Below are positions 32,162 to 40,217 of a DNA stretch of 48,822 bases, piece after piece. Origin of the DNA: Palsa-739 sp035532535 (GTDB lineage: Bacteria > Actinomycetota > Thermoleophilia > Gaiellales > Gaiellaceae). The notes beneath the pieces are model-generated. The model did not search any database and was not told the origin of the DNA. It saw only the letters and a list, made by a program, of their open reading frames with translations. The translations under genes were made by a program, and so were the position numbers. The stretch lies in contig DATKQT010000007.1 of NCBI GenBank assembly GCA_035532535.1, forward strand, positions 1 to 48,822, read 5' to 3'. Position 1 is the stretch's first letter, and every line of letters begins with the position of its first letter.

Positions 32162-33259
32162 ATGAACCGAATCGACGTGGCGGTCGTGGGTGCGGGCGTG
32201 ACCGGACTTGCGGTCGCGCGTGAGCTCGAGTCGCGGGGGGTCGCCGTCGCCGTCGTCGAGCGTGAGGGAATCGGCGCAGGGGCATCGGGCGTGCAGCCGG
32301 GCGGTGTGCGCCAGCAGTGGGGCACGCGCGTCGCGTGCCGACTCGCGCGTGAGTCCGTCGAGTTCTGGCGCGAGGTCGACACGCGGCTCGACGCGCGGGT
32401 GACGCTCTCGTTCAGCTCGTGCGGGTATCTCTTCGCTGCTCAGAAGGAGGCGACGCTCGCGCGTCTCGCCGCCAACGTCGCGTTGCAGAACGAGGAGGGC
32501 ATCCCGTCGCGGATCGTCCGCTCCCAGGAGGTCGCGGAGCTCGTTCCGGGGCTCGACCCCGAGGCGGTGGTCGGCGGAGCGTGGTGTGGGGAGGACGGCT
32601 ACTTCGACCGTCCTCAGGCAGTCGTCGAGGCGTTCGCCGCCGGCTTGGAAGTCGAGCACGCGACGGTCGATGCGATCGTCCGCGACGGCGCCGGCTGGAC
32701 TGTCGGTCCGTTCACTGCCGACGCAGTCGTGGTCGCCGCCGGCGTCGACACAGCACGGCTCGCCGCGCCGCTCGGCGTCGAGCTCCCCATAGCGGCCGAG
32801 GAGCGATACCTGTTCTTCAGCGATCCCATCCGTGAGCGCCTGCTCGAGCCTCTCGTCGTCGTGCCCGAACGCGGCTTCGCCGCGAAGCAGCTCGCGGACG
32901 GACGCGTGCTCGCGAGCGACCTGACGGCACGCGGCAACGAACAGGAGGGACGCGAGCGCTGGCGGGCAACGATTCGGAGCGCGAGCAATGCGCTACTGCC
33001 GCAGCTCGAGCACGTGTCGTACCCGTTGCTCGTGCGGGGCATCTACGACGTGACGCCGGATCACCAGCCGATCCTGGGGCAGATCGCCGAAGGGATCTTC
33101 GTCGCGGCCGGCTTCAGCGGGCACGGATTCATGATCGCGCCGGCGGTCGCACGTATCATCGCCGACGCGGTGGCAGGTCTCGACGACCCGGTGCTGGACG
33201 TCCTCGGAGTCGAGCGATTCGCGGCGGGGAGGCTCGTGCCGGAGCCGCAGCTCGTCTGA
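32162..33259 (+). CDS. FAD-dependent oxidoreductase, DAO family (first copy)
   Basis: A 365-aa amine or amino/imino-acid oxidase or dehydrogenase of the D-amino-acid-oxidase/glycine-oxidase/sarcosine-oxidase-beta type. The Rossmann motif VVGAGVTGLAVARELESRG is at residues about 7-25, then GAGASGVQPGGVRQQWG, VVAAGVDTARLAAPLG, and the C-terminal DVTPDHQPILGQI and AAGFSGHGFM signature. It heads an operon with livHMGF, so its substrate is probably what that transporter imports. The start is next to operator A; no good ribosome-binding site is seen. Confidence 0.9.
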   Translation: MNRIDVAVVGAGVTGLAVARELESRGVAVAVVEREGIGAGASGVQPGGVRQQWGTRVACRLARESVEFWREVDTRLDARVTLSFSSCGYLFAAQKEATLARLAANVALQNEEGIPSRIVRSQEVAELVPGLDPEAVVGGAWCGEDGYFDRPQAVVEAFAAGLEVEHATVDAIVRDGAGWTVGPFTADAVVVAAGVDTARLAAPLGVELPIAAEERYLFFSDPIRERLLEPLVVVPERGFAAKQLADGRVLASDLTARGNEQEGRERWRATIRSASNALLPQLEHVSYPLLVRGIYDVTPDHQPILGQIAEGIFVAAGFSGHGFMIAPAVARIIADAVAGLDDPVLDVLGVERFAAGRLVPEPQLV

Positions 33260-33260
33260 C

Positions 33261-34145
33261 GTGTTCCTGCAGCTCGTCGCCAACGGACTCGTCACCGGCT
33301 CGGTGTACGCCATCGCAGCCGTGGGCGTCTCGCTCGTGTACGGGCTCCTCCGGCTCGTCAACTTCGCGTACGGAGACTTCATGGCCTTCGGCGCGTTCGT
33401 CGCCTTCGCCGTGAACGGGCCGCTGCACCAGTCGATGATCGTCGCCGCGCTCGCGGGCATGGCGGCGACCGCTGCGCTCTCACTCGTGCTCGACGTGGTC
33501 CTGTGGAAGCCGATGCGTGTGCGACGGGCGGGCTTCATGAGCCTCTTTCTCGCGTCGATCGGGCTCGCGCTCGTGCTTCGCCAGTCGCTGCTGCTCGCCG
33601 CCGGTTCAGCGCCGCGGAGCTACACCGTGAACCCGTACCGGGTCTTCGTCCTCGGCAGCGTCCGTCTGTCGGACGCGCAGGTGATCGCGATCGCAACGGC
33701 CGCAGTGACGATCGTGCTCGTCGGGCTGTTCCTCGCGCTGACGACGTGGGGGCGCGTGCTGCGGGCGATGGCGGACGACCGCGCGCTCGCGGCGGTCGCG
33801 GGGATCGACGTCGCCGGCGCGACGCGAATGGCGTGGCTGATCTCCGGGCTCCTCGCCGGGTTGGCGGGTGTGCTCGCCGCGATGGTCGAGTATTCCTTCG
33901 ACCCGAACTTCGGCTTCCAGCTCCTGCTGCCGGTGTTCGCCGCCGTCGTGCTCGGGGGTATCGGCAGCGCCTACGGCGCGCTTCTCGGCGGTCTCGCCCT
34001 CGGGCTCGCGCAGGAGGTGTCGACCTGGTCCGGCTTCGCCGGCGGCGTCAATCCTGTGTACAAGCCCGTGGTCGCCTTCGGTGTGCTCGCGGTCGCGCTC
34101 CTCATCCGCCCGCAGGGCTTCTTCGGACAGGCGAGGGCCGGATGA
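33261..34145 (+). CDS. branched-chain-amino-acid-type ABC transporter permease, LivH-like
   Basis: A 294-aa permease with about eight helices: LVANGLVTGSVYAIAAVGVSLVYG and RLVNFAYGDFMAFGAF are the classic LivH opening. GRVLRAMADDRALAAVAGID (cytoplasmic EAA-like loop for ATPase contact) and AVVLGGIGSAYGALLGG are in the second half. The GTG start stands 1 nt after the DAO stop; the stop overlaps livM (ATGA). This transporter family also imports urea, amides, polyamines and aromatic acids, so leucine should not be assumed. Confidence 0.93.
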   Translation: MFLQLVANGLVTGSVYAIAAVGVSLVYGLLRLVNFAYGDFMAFGAFVAFAVNGPLHQSMIVAALAGMAATAALSLVLDVVLWKPMRVRRAGFMSLFLASIGLALVLRQSLLLAAGSAPRSYTVNPYRVFVLGSVRLSDAQVIAIATAAVTIVLVGLFLALTTWGRVLRAMADDRALAAVAGIDVAGATRMAWLISGLLAGLAGVLAAMVEYSFDPNFGFQLLLPVFAAVVLGGIGSAYGALLGGLALGLAQEVSTWSGFAGGVNPVYKPVVAFGVLAVALLIRPQGFFGQARAG

Positions 34146-35107
34146 GCGTCCTCTTCAGCGGCGGCTTCTGGGCATTCGTCTGCGTCGTCGCCGGCATCTA
34201 CACGATCCTCGCGCTCGGTCTCCAGGTGCAGTTCGGCTTCGCCGGGCTCCTCAACTTCGGCCAGGTCGGGTTCATGGCGATCGGCGCGTACACGATGGCG
34301 ATCCTCGTCGTGAAGGAAGGCTGGAGCACGTGGCTCGCCGCGCCGCTCGCCATCGCAGCCGCCGCCGCCGGCGGGCTCCTCCTCGGGCTACCGACGCTGC
34401 GTCTCCGCGCGGACTACTTCGCGATCGTGACGATCGCCTTCAGCGAGATCATCCGATACGTCGCGACGAACGACACGTCGCTGACGGGAGGGTCGCAGGG
34501 CACGATCGCGCTCGGCGCCGTCGGGACCGCGAGCGAGTACAACAGCGGCTGGAGCAGCTTCCAGACGCACGTCGGGCATGCGCTCGGCATCTCGACCGGG
34601 GACACGACGATGCTCGTCATCGTGTGGGTGGTCGCCATCATCCTGCTGACGCTCTCCTGGTTCGCGTTGCGGACGCCATGGGGGCGAGTGCTGCGTGCGA
34701 TCCGCGACGACGAGGACGCAGCCGCCTCGCTCGGCAAGAACGTCTTCGCGTACAAGCTGCAGGCACTCGCGCTCGGCGCGGCGCTCGCGGGCATCGCCGG
34801 GCTGTTCTATGCGTGGGAGTTCTCGTTCTTCAGCCCCGACGACTTCCAGCCGCTGCTGACCTTCTTCGCCTGGATGATCCTGCTGCTCGGCGGGCTCGGG
34901 CGCGTCTGGTCGGTTCCGGTCGGGGCGCTCGTCTTCGGCTTCATCTTCGCCGGGACGCGTTTCCTGAACTTCCCCCCCTTCACCTGGGTCGCATCGGACG
35001 AGCGCGCCTACATCCGCCTGATCATCATCGGCCTGATCATCATCGTGCTCGTCGTCCTGCGCCCGCAGGGGCTTCTCGGCAAGCGGCGGGAGATGGTGCT
35101 CGAGTGA
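34142..35107 (+). CDS. branched-chain-amino-acid-type ABC transporter permease, LivM-like
   Basis: A 321-aa permease partner: ILALGLQVQFGFAGLLNFGQVGFMAIGAY at the N-terminus, LPTLRLRADYFAIVTIAFSEIIR, the coupling loop GRVLRAIRDDEDAAASLGKN, and a C-terminal LVVLRPQGLLGKRRE. The ATG overlaps livH and the stop overlaps livG (GTGA). Confidence 0.93.
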   Translation: MSVLFSGGFWAFVCVVAGIYTILALGLQVQFGFAGLLNFGQVGFMAIGAYTMAILVVKEGWSTWLAAPLAIAAAAAGGLLLGLPTLRLRADYFAIVTIAFSEIIRYVATNDTSLTGGSQGTIALGAVGTASEYNSGWSSFQTHVGHALGISTGDTTMLVIVWVVAIILLTLSWFALRTPWGRVLRAIRDDEDAAASLGKNVFAYKLQALALGAALAGIAGLFYAWEFSFFSPDDFQPLLTFFAWMILLLGGLGRVWSVPVGALVFGFIFAGTRFLNFPPFTWVASDERAYIRLIIIGLIIIVLVVLRPQGLLGKRREMVLE

Positions 35108-35871
35108 GCGCGCTGCTCGAGGTCGAGGACGTCGTGCGCACCTTCGGCGCCGTGCGCGCGGTCGACGGCGCCACGTTCGCCGTGGAAGAGCATTCCATCA
35201 CCGGTCTCATCGGGCCGAACGGCGCCGGAAAGTCGACGTTGTTCGCGACGATCGCGGGCTCGCTGAAGCCGACCTCCGGGCGAATCGTGTTCGCCGGTAC
35301 GCGGATCGACGGCCGGCCGGCCCATCGCGTCGCGCGCGCCGGGGTCGTTCGCACGTATCAGGCCGCCCGGGTGCTCACCCGGATGAGCGTGCTGGAGAAC
35401 TTGCTCCTCGCGACGAGGGCGCACCCTGGAGAGCAGCTGACGGGCGTTCTGTTCCGGCCGCGTGCTGCGCGCGCGCATGAGCAACGTGGGCTCGAACGTG
35501 CGCAGGAGCTGCTCGCGCTCGTCGGTCTCGAGTCGTACATACACGAGTACGCCGGCACGCTCTCGGGCGGTCAGCGCAAGCTGCTCGACCTGGCGCGGGT
35601 GCTCATGGTCGAGCCGACCCTCGTGCTCCTCGACGAGCCGATGGCGGGCGTTGCGCCGACCCTGCGCGTGCAGCTGCTCGAGCACATCCTCGCCGTGCGC
35701 CGTGACCGTGGCCTCACGTTCCTGATCGTCGAGCACGACCTCGACTTCGTCATGCAGGCCGCCGACCGTGTCGTCGTCATGAATCAAGGCCGCGTCCTCA
35801 CCGCCGGGACGCCCGACGAGGTGCGCGCGAACGATCAGGTGGTCGATGCCTATCTCGGGACGACGCGGTGA
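35104..35871 (+). CDS. ABC transporter ATP-binding protein, LivG-like
   Basis: A 255-aa ATPase: Walker A GPNGAGKST (37-45), VVRTYQAARVLTRMSVLENL (Q-loop and family-typical stretch), signature LSGGQ (153-157), Walker B LVLLDEP (173-179) and the switch histidine in IVEHDLDFV. Start and stop overlap livM and livF by 4 nt each. It drives the first transporter of the window together with the next gene. Confidence 0.94.
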   Translation: MSALLEVEDVVRTFGAVRAVDGATFAVEEHSITGLIGPNGAGKSTLFATIAGSLKPTSGRIVFAGTRIDGRPAHRVARAGVVRTYQAARVLTRMSVLENLLLATRAHPGEQLTGVLFRPRAARAHEQRGLERAQELLALVGLESYIHEYAGTLSGGQRKLLDLARVLMVEPTLVLLDEPMAGVAPTLRVQLLEHILAVRRDRGLTFLIVEHDLDFVMQAADRVVVMNQGRVLTAGTPDEVRANDQVVDAYLGTTR

Positions 35872-36644
35872 GCGCGCCGCTGCTCGAGGTGGCCTCGCTC
35901 GAGGCCGGCTACGACGACGCGCTCATCGTCCGAGGCGTCGACCTCGTCGCCTCCGCCGACCAGATCGTCGCGATCGTCGGCCCGAACGGTGCAGGGAAGT
36001 CGACGCTGCTCAAGGCTGTGTACGGCATGTTGCGTCCGCGGGGCGGGTCGGTTCGCTTCGAGGGCGAGGACGTCACCGGCGAGCGTTCCGACAAGCTGAC
36101 GCGCCGCGGCATGAACTTCGTCCCGCAAGTCGAGAACGTCTTCCCGACGCTGACGATCGCGGAGAACCTTCACGTGGGAGCGCTCGTGCTGCCACGCGGC
36201 GAGCGGCAGCGTGAGATCGACCGTGTGCTCGACGTCTTCCCACTCCTCGTCGACCGGCGCCGGCAGCGGGCCGGATCGCTCTCGGGCGGCGAACGGAAGC
36301 TCGTCGCGCTGGCCCGCGCGCTCGTCACGCGTCCGCGGCTCCTCCTACTCGACGAGCCGTCGGCCGGTCTCTCACCGATCGCAATCGACCTCGTGTTCGA
36401 CAAGCTCGTGGAGATCCGATCGCTCGGGATCGCGATCGTCATGGTCGAGCAGAACGCGCGCCGCGCCCTCGCGCTCGCCGACACGGGCTACGTCCTCGAC
36501 ACCGGCAAGAACGCCTACACCGGCCCCGGTCGGCAGCTGCTCGACGATCCCAGGGTGGTCGAGCTCTATCTCGGTGGGTCGGGCACGATCGCGTCGAGCT
36601 CGAACTCGACGAGCACGCCTTCCGGGATGAACCCGGCGACGTAG
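35868..36644 (+). CDS. ABC transporter ATP-binding protein, LivF-like
   Basis: A 258-aa ATPase: Walker A GPNGAGKST (38-46), GMNFVPQVENVFPTLTIAENL, signature LSGGE (138-142), Walker B LLLLDEPSAGLSP and MVEQNARRALALAD. LivF proteins normally end shortly after VVELYLGG; here about 20 extra Ser/Thr-rich residues follow (SGTIASSSNSTSTPSG). Those codons lie entirely within the 3' end of the convergent Rid-family gene, so the tail comes from a lost stop codon and a 79-nt overlap. Confidence 0.93.
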   Translation: MSAPLLEVASLEAGYDDALIVRGVDLVASADQIVAIVGPNGAGKSTLLKAVYGMLRPRGGSVRFEGEDVTGERSDKLTRRGMNFVPQVENVFPTLTIAENLHVGALVLPRGERQREIDRVLDVFPLLVDRRRQRAGSLSGGERKLVALARALVTRPRLLLLDEPSAGLSPIAIDLVFDKLVEIRSLGIAIVMVEQNARRALALADTGYVLDTGKNAYTGPGRQLLDDPRVVELYLGGSGTIASSSNSTSTPSGMNPAT

Positions 36645-36961
36645 TACGAGGTGTTCGCCGGATCGATGCCGGCGAATGCCTCGCGGTGCGCCTGCACCGC
36701 GGCTTGCCAGTCGCAGCCCGCTGCGAGCAGCATGCGCGTCCGGATCACGTCTTCCGGCGTCGCCCCGAGCTCGGCCGCGGCGCCGAGCGCCTTCTCGATC
36801 GCGACCCGCATCTGCGCGTACGCGTCGCCTGCGTGGAGGACCGCACCGTCGTCCATCGGCGCCGTGCCGCTGACTGCGACGTGCTTGCCGATGCGGACGG
36901 CGCGGGAGTAGGCGGCGGCTTCTTCGAAGCCGCCGCCGTCCCGCAGAGTCACGCGTGTCAC
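36566..36961 (-). CDS. Rid (YjgF/YER057c/UK114) family protein lacking the catalytic arginine
   Basis: A 131-aa trimeric-type Rid protein: YSRAVRIGKHVAVSGTAPM, AYAQMRVAIEKALGAAAELGA, VIRTRMLL and FIPEGVLVEFELDAIV. In RidA, Arg105 holds the imine/enamine substrate; the aligned stretch here reads NTSYYVAGFIPEG with no arginine, so it belongs to a Rid subgroup without classical deaminase activity. The GTG start overlaps the binding-protein stop (GTGA). Placement between two DAO flavoenzymes, which make imines, fits a role in their pathway. Confidence 0.87.
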   Translation of the reverse strand: MTRVTLRDGGGFEEAAAYSRAVRIGKHVAVSGTAPMDDGAVLHAGDAYAQMRVAIEKALGAAAELGATPEDVIRTRMLLAAGCDWQAAVQAHREAFAGIDPANTSYYVAGFIPEGVLVEFELDAIVPDPPR

Positions 36962-38247
36962 TTGCCCTTGAACGTGAATGTCTTCAGCGTGCTGAAGTTG
37001 CTGTTCCCGTCGTAACGCCAGATCTCGTACACAGCCGAGCTGATGTCGCCGTTGGCGGCGAAGTCGACCGGGCTGAAGGCACCCTCGTAGTTGACGTCCT
37101 TGTGCTTGCTCAGCAGCGAGATGGCAGTGCCGAGCTGCTTGAACGTCACCTTGGCGCCGGGAGGCCCGGAGACGGACACGAGATTCGCCCCGATCTTCGC
37201 CGGCGACGCGGAGCACGCCTTCATCGCGGCCAGGAAGGCGACGTTCGCGGCGTCGAAGGCGGTGCCTTCGAAGCCGGTGTACGGCTGCGCGCCCTTGACG
37301 TCGGCGTTCCACAGGGAGTGGAATGCCGCGCCTGCCGGGCCGCCTGCCGCGCTGGCCGCTGTGCCGGAGAGGCCGAGCACGGGCTGGCCGATCTTGTCCA
37401 GCGTCGGGGCGTCCTTGAGCGCCTCGGTCATGAGCGTCTTCGTCGGGTCCCACGTACCGGTGCGGATGAGCGCCGGCGCGAATTTCAGGAACGTCTCCGG
37501 GAAGTCGATGATGACCCAACCGGCGGGATTCCCCGAAACGAGCTGTCCGGCCTCGGTGTCGAACGTCGGCTGGTCGGGGTTCCAGGAGATGTTGACGCCG
37601 ACTTTCCCGCCGAGCGACTTCCACTGTGTGACGAAGAGCTGCTCGAGTGCGGTGCCGAACGCGTCGTTGCGCGCGCCGACGTTGACGGTCGCGCCCTTGC
37701 CGAACTTCTGCAGTGCGGCCTCTGCGAGCACCCTTCCCTGCAGGTTGTCGGACGGATACGTGCGGAAGACCCAGCCCTTGCCGCCCTTGAGCGCCGTCAG
37801 CTGCGGTGCGCTGGCCGTCGGCGAGATGAGGACGACGTGATCCGGGATCGTCACGGACTGCGCCATCGGGATCGTGGCGCCCGACGCCATCTCCCCGATG
37901 ATCACGTCGACGTGCTCACCGACTTCCTTCTTCGCGGCTTCGACCGCCGCGGCCGCCTGCGTTTGCCCGTCCTGTGAGTCGACGAGCACGACCTTGATCT
38001 GCTTCGACAGGCCTGCCTTCTTCAGCGCCGCGTTCTGGAGCGTGATCGCGAGCTTGACGGCTTTGTCCATATTTCCGCCGTAGGCGGAGAGGCCGCCCGT
38101 GAACGGCAGGACGTCGCCGATTCGCAGGGTGAACGAGCAGCTCGACTTCGCGGCGTTCGCCGTCGACGCCGACATGGCCACTCCGCCGGCGATCCCGACA
38201 ACGACGAGCGTGGCTGCTGCCCGCCTGGCCCTTCTCGACGTGAGCAC
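36958..38247 (-). CDS. ABC transporter substrate-binding protein (liv type, first copy)
   Basis: A 429-aa periplasmic-type binding protein. The GTG at 38247 has GAGGAGGGAG upstream and gives a Sec signal peptide (SRRARRAAATLVVVGIAGGV, cleavage near ANA-AK); there is no clear lipobox. The mature part has RIGDVLPFTGGLSAYGGNM, VVLVDSQDGQTQAAAAVEAA, a GEMASGATIPMAQSV ligand region and TASAPQLTAL, typical of peripla_BP_6 receptors. It lies on the strand opposite its presumed permeases, separated from livF by the Rid gene. Its upstream region carries operator B. Confidence 0.92.
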   Translation of the reverse strand: MLTSRRARRAAATLVVVGIAGGVAMSASTANAAKSSCSFTLRIGDVLPFTGGLSAYGGNMDKAVKLAITLQNAALKKAGLSKQIKVVLVDSQDGQTQAAAAVEAAKKEVGEHVDVIIGEMASGATIPMAQSVTIPDHVVLISPTASAPQLTALKGGKGWVFRTYPSDNLQGRVLAEAALQKFGKGATVNVGARNDAFGTALEQLFVTQWKSLGGKVGVNISWNPDQPTFDTEAGQLVSGNPAGWVIIDFPETFLKFAPALIRTGTWDPTKTLMTEALKDAPTLDKIGQPVLGLSGTAASAAGGPAGAAFHSLWNADVKGAQPYTGFEGTAFDAANVAFLAAMKACSASPAKIGANLVSVSGPPGAKVTFKQLGTAISLLSKHKDVNYEGAFSPVDFAANGDISSAVYEIWRYDGNSNFSTLKTFTFKGK

Positions 38248-38299
38248 TGGGACTCCCTCCTCTCGCTCGTGCGGCCCCCGCTGCGGCGGCGGCCAGAAT

Positions 38300-38349
38300 G
38301 TTGCAACACTGACCGATATTTCGCGCAAAGGCAAGGACCGGGTTATGCT
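38300..38349. promoter_or_regulatory. operator B and leaderless -10 between the binding protein and XRE-cupin genes
   Basis: GTTGCAAC (38300-38307) and CTGACCGATATTTCG (38309-38323) repeat the composite element seen before the first DAO gene, here with only one good palindrome arm. Read toward the binding protein the order is the same as in operator A. On the plus strand TATGCT (38344-38349) stands exactly 6 nt before the XRE-cupin ATG, so that gene looks leaderless. The operator would overlap its -35 zone, consistent with autoregulation. Confidence 0.75.
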
Positions 38350-38355
38350 CGCCCG

Positions 38356-38913
38356 ATGGAGGCCAAGCCGGCAGTCGCGGCTCCCGACGTGGGCGCCGTC
38401 ATCAGGCGGCTGCGGACGCAGCGAGGCATCTCCGTCCGGGCGCTCGCCGCCGCCGCCGGGCTCTCTCCCTCCTTCCTCGGGGCGGTCGAGCGGGGGAGCT
38501 CCGACATCGCGCTCGGACGGCTCGCCCTTGTTGCGCAGGCCCTCGACCACGACGTCGCCTCGCTCCTCGGATACTCGCTCCGGCAGGCGACCCCGCGTTT
38601 TGTCGCGCCGGCCCGGGAAGGCGCCCGCGGCGACGGCGTCCGGTTCTCTGCCTTTCGGATCCCCGGCTCGCAGCTCGAGCTCCTCGTCGCGTCGTTCGCG
38701 CCGCACTCCGGCTTCGACGACTCGATCACCCACGCAGGCATCGACGTCGCCTACGTCGCGCAGGGCGAGCTCGTGCTCGTGGTCAACGACGCCGAGTACG
38801 AGCTGCGGGAGGGCCAGTGCGTCGTCTGGCCGTCGTCCCACCCGCACACGATGCGCAACGATTCCGACGCGACGGCCATCGTCGTCGGCTTTGCGACCGA
38901 GATCGTCCATTGA
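38356..38913 (+). CDS. XRE-family regulator with C-terminal cupin domain
   Basis: A 185-aa one-component regulator. The HTH_3 domain at about 13-72 (IRRLRTQRGISVRALAAAAG, SPSFLGAVERG, ALGRLALVAQAL) is followed by a cupin at about 105-181 (GIDVAYVAQGELVLVVND, LREGQCVVWPSSHPHTMRN). Such regulators (PuuR-like and others) often control amine or amino-acid catabolism and sense a ligand in the cupin. It is divergent from the binding protein, with the shared operator between them. It is the likely DNA-binding factor for operators A and B. Confidence 0.92.
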   Translation: MEAKPAVAAPDVGAVIRRLRTQRGISVRALAAAAGLSPSFLGAVERGSSDIALGRLALVAQALDHDVASLLGYSLRQATPRFVAPAREGARGDGVRFSAFRIPGSQLELLVASFAPHSGFDDSITHAGIDVAYVAQGELVLVVNDAEYELREGQCVVWPSSHPHTMRNDSDATAIVVGFATEIVH

Positions 38914-40217
38914 CGACCCAGCCCGACGTTGTTGTCATCGGCGGTGGATTGATCGGGCTCCTGACCGCCGTCGAATTGGCGGAACGCGGCACGCGCGTCG
39001 CAGTCCTGGAAAAGGACGACCTCGGCTTCGAGCAGTCCGGGCGCTCGGTTGCCGCAATCAATCTTCCCGGCGGGGAGCCGAATCCTGCATCGTCCCTGCT
39101 TCGTGTCTCCGCAGAGCAATGGTCGACGTTTGAGGAACGGTGGGGACACGGCATCGATCTCAATGCAGAGGGCTGGTACATCGTGATCGCGGACGACCGC
39201 GATCGCGAATGGCTCGAGGTAGAGCGAGCGACATGGCAGGCAACTGCCGGGTACCCGGGCAGCGAACTGTTGGACGCCGCCGCGGCGCGCGAACGCTTCC
39301 CGCAGTTCGAAGGAGAGTTCGTCGCCGTCGACGTGCGTCACGGTGGGCATGTCGACGCGTTGATGGTCATAAACGCTCTCCGGCAGATCGCGCAGCAGCG
39401 CGACATCGAGATTCGGTGTGGCGAAATGGTGACCGGCTTCGAGACGGCCGGCGACCGCATCACCGGCGTCAAGACGCGGGGCGGCCTGCTCCATTCCCAA
39501 GACGTCGTGATCGCTGCAGGCCTCTGGTCGCCGGATCTTTGCCGCCAGCTTGGCTTCCACATCCCGATGCAGCGCGTTCGCGCTCCGGCCGTGGAGACCG
39601 GGCCCATGCCTCCCGGCACGATTCCCGGCTTCGTTCGCGGTTCCACGTTCGGTGCGAAGCAGAACCGCAACGGCACGATCCGGATCACCGGCGGGTACCG
39701 GTACTCGGCGATGCTGCACGACCTCAGCCTGCACGACTTTCGAGACGTCAGGATCTGGGCTCCTGCACTGTGGCAGAACCGAAAGGACGTCTCCTTCCGA
39801 CTCGACCCGAAGGGCCTGAAGCTCGAGCTCGCGGCGAAGGTTGCGACGATGCGCGCCCAGAACGGCGAAGTTGTGTTCCCGCAGCGATACGAACCGCCCG
39901 CCGATCCGCGCGACCGGCTCTACCAACTCGCCCAGCTGGCACGGCTCGTCCCGCAGCTCGGGGATGCCCGTGTCCATCGGTCCTTCTCCGGGGTCATGGA
40001 CCTGCTTCCGGACCTGCAGCCCGTGCTCGGGCGCATTCCCGGCGCGGCGAACGCGTACGTTGCGAGCGGCTTCAGCGGTCACGGCTACATGAACGGGCCT
40101 GGGGCATGTCAGGCCATCGCCGAGCTGATCACGACCGGCACCAGTTCGATCGATCTCCACGACTACAGGCCGGAGCGGCTCCAAGGCCCGTTGAAGATGC
40201 GGGAGCAGATCTTCTGA
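38910..40217 (+). CDS. FAD-dependent oxidoreductase, DAO family (second copy)
   Basis: A 435-aa flavoenzyme: VVVIGGGLIGLLTAVELAERG at the start, SGRSVAAINLPGGE, a long middle domain, VVIAAGLWSPDLCRQLG, and the C-terminal DLQPVLGRIPGA and ASGFSGHGYMNGP signature. The start is TTG overlapping the XRE-cupin stop by 4 nt (TTGA). It is longer than and clearly diverged from the first DAO enzyme. It probably oxidises a secondary amine or amino acid to an imine plus H2O2 or reduced acceptor; the substrate is unknown. Confidence 0.9.
   Translation: MTTQPDVVVIGGGLIGLLTAVELAERGTRVAVLEKDDLGFEQSGRSVAAINLPGGEPNPASSLLRVSAEQWSTFEERWGHGIDLNAEGWYIVIADDRDREWLEVERATWQATAGYPGSELLDAAAARERFPQFEGEFVAVDVRHGGHVDALMVINALRQIAQQRDIEIRCGEMVTGFETAGDRITGVKTRGGLLHSQDVVIAAGLWSPDLCRQLGFHIPMQRVRAPAVETGPMPPGTIPGFVRGSTFGAKQNRNGTIRITGGYRYSAMLHDLSLHDFRDVRIWAPALWQNRKDVSFRLDPKGLKLELAAKVATMRAQNGEVVFPQRYEPPADPRDRLYQLAQLARLVPQLGDARVHRSFSGVMDLLPDLQPVLGRIPGAANAYVASGFSGHGYMNGPGACQAIAELITTGTSSIDLHDYRPERLQGPLKMREQIF

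Noticed and set aside
33261..36644. Firm assignment of the transporters as leucine/isoleucine/valine specific
   Set aside because: The family imports many compounds, and neighbouring DAO, Rid, FAH and crotonase genes point to other substrates.
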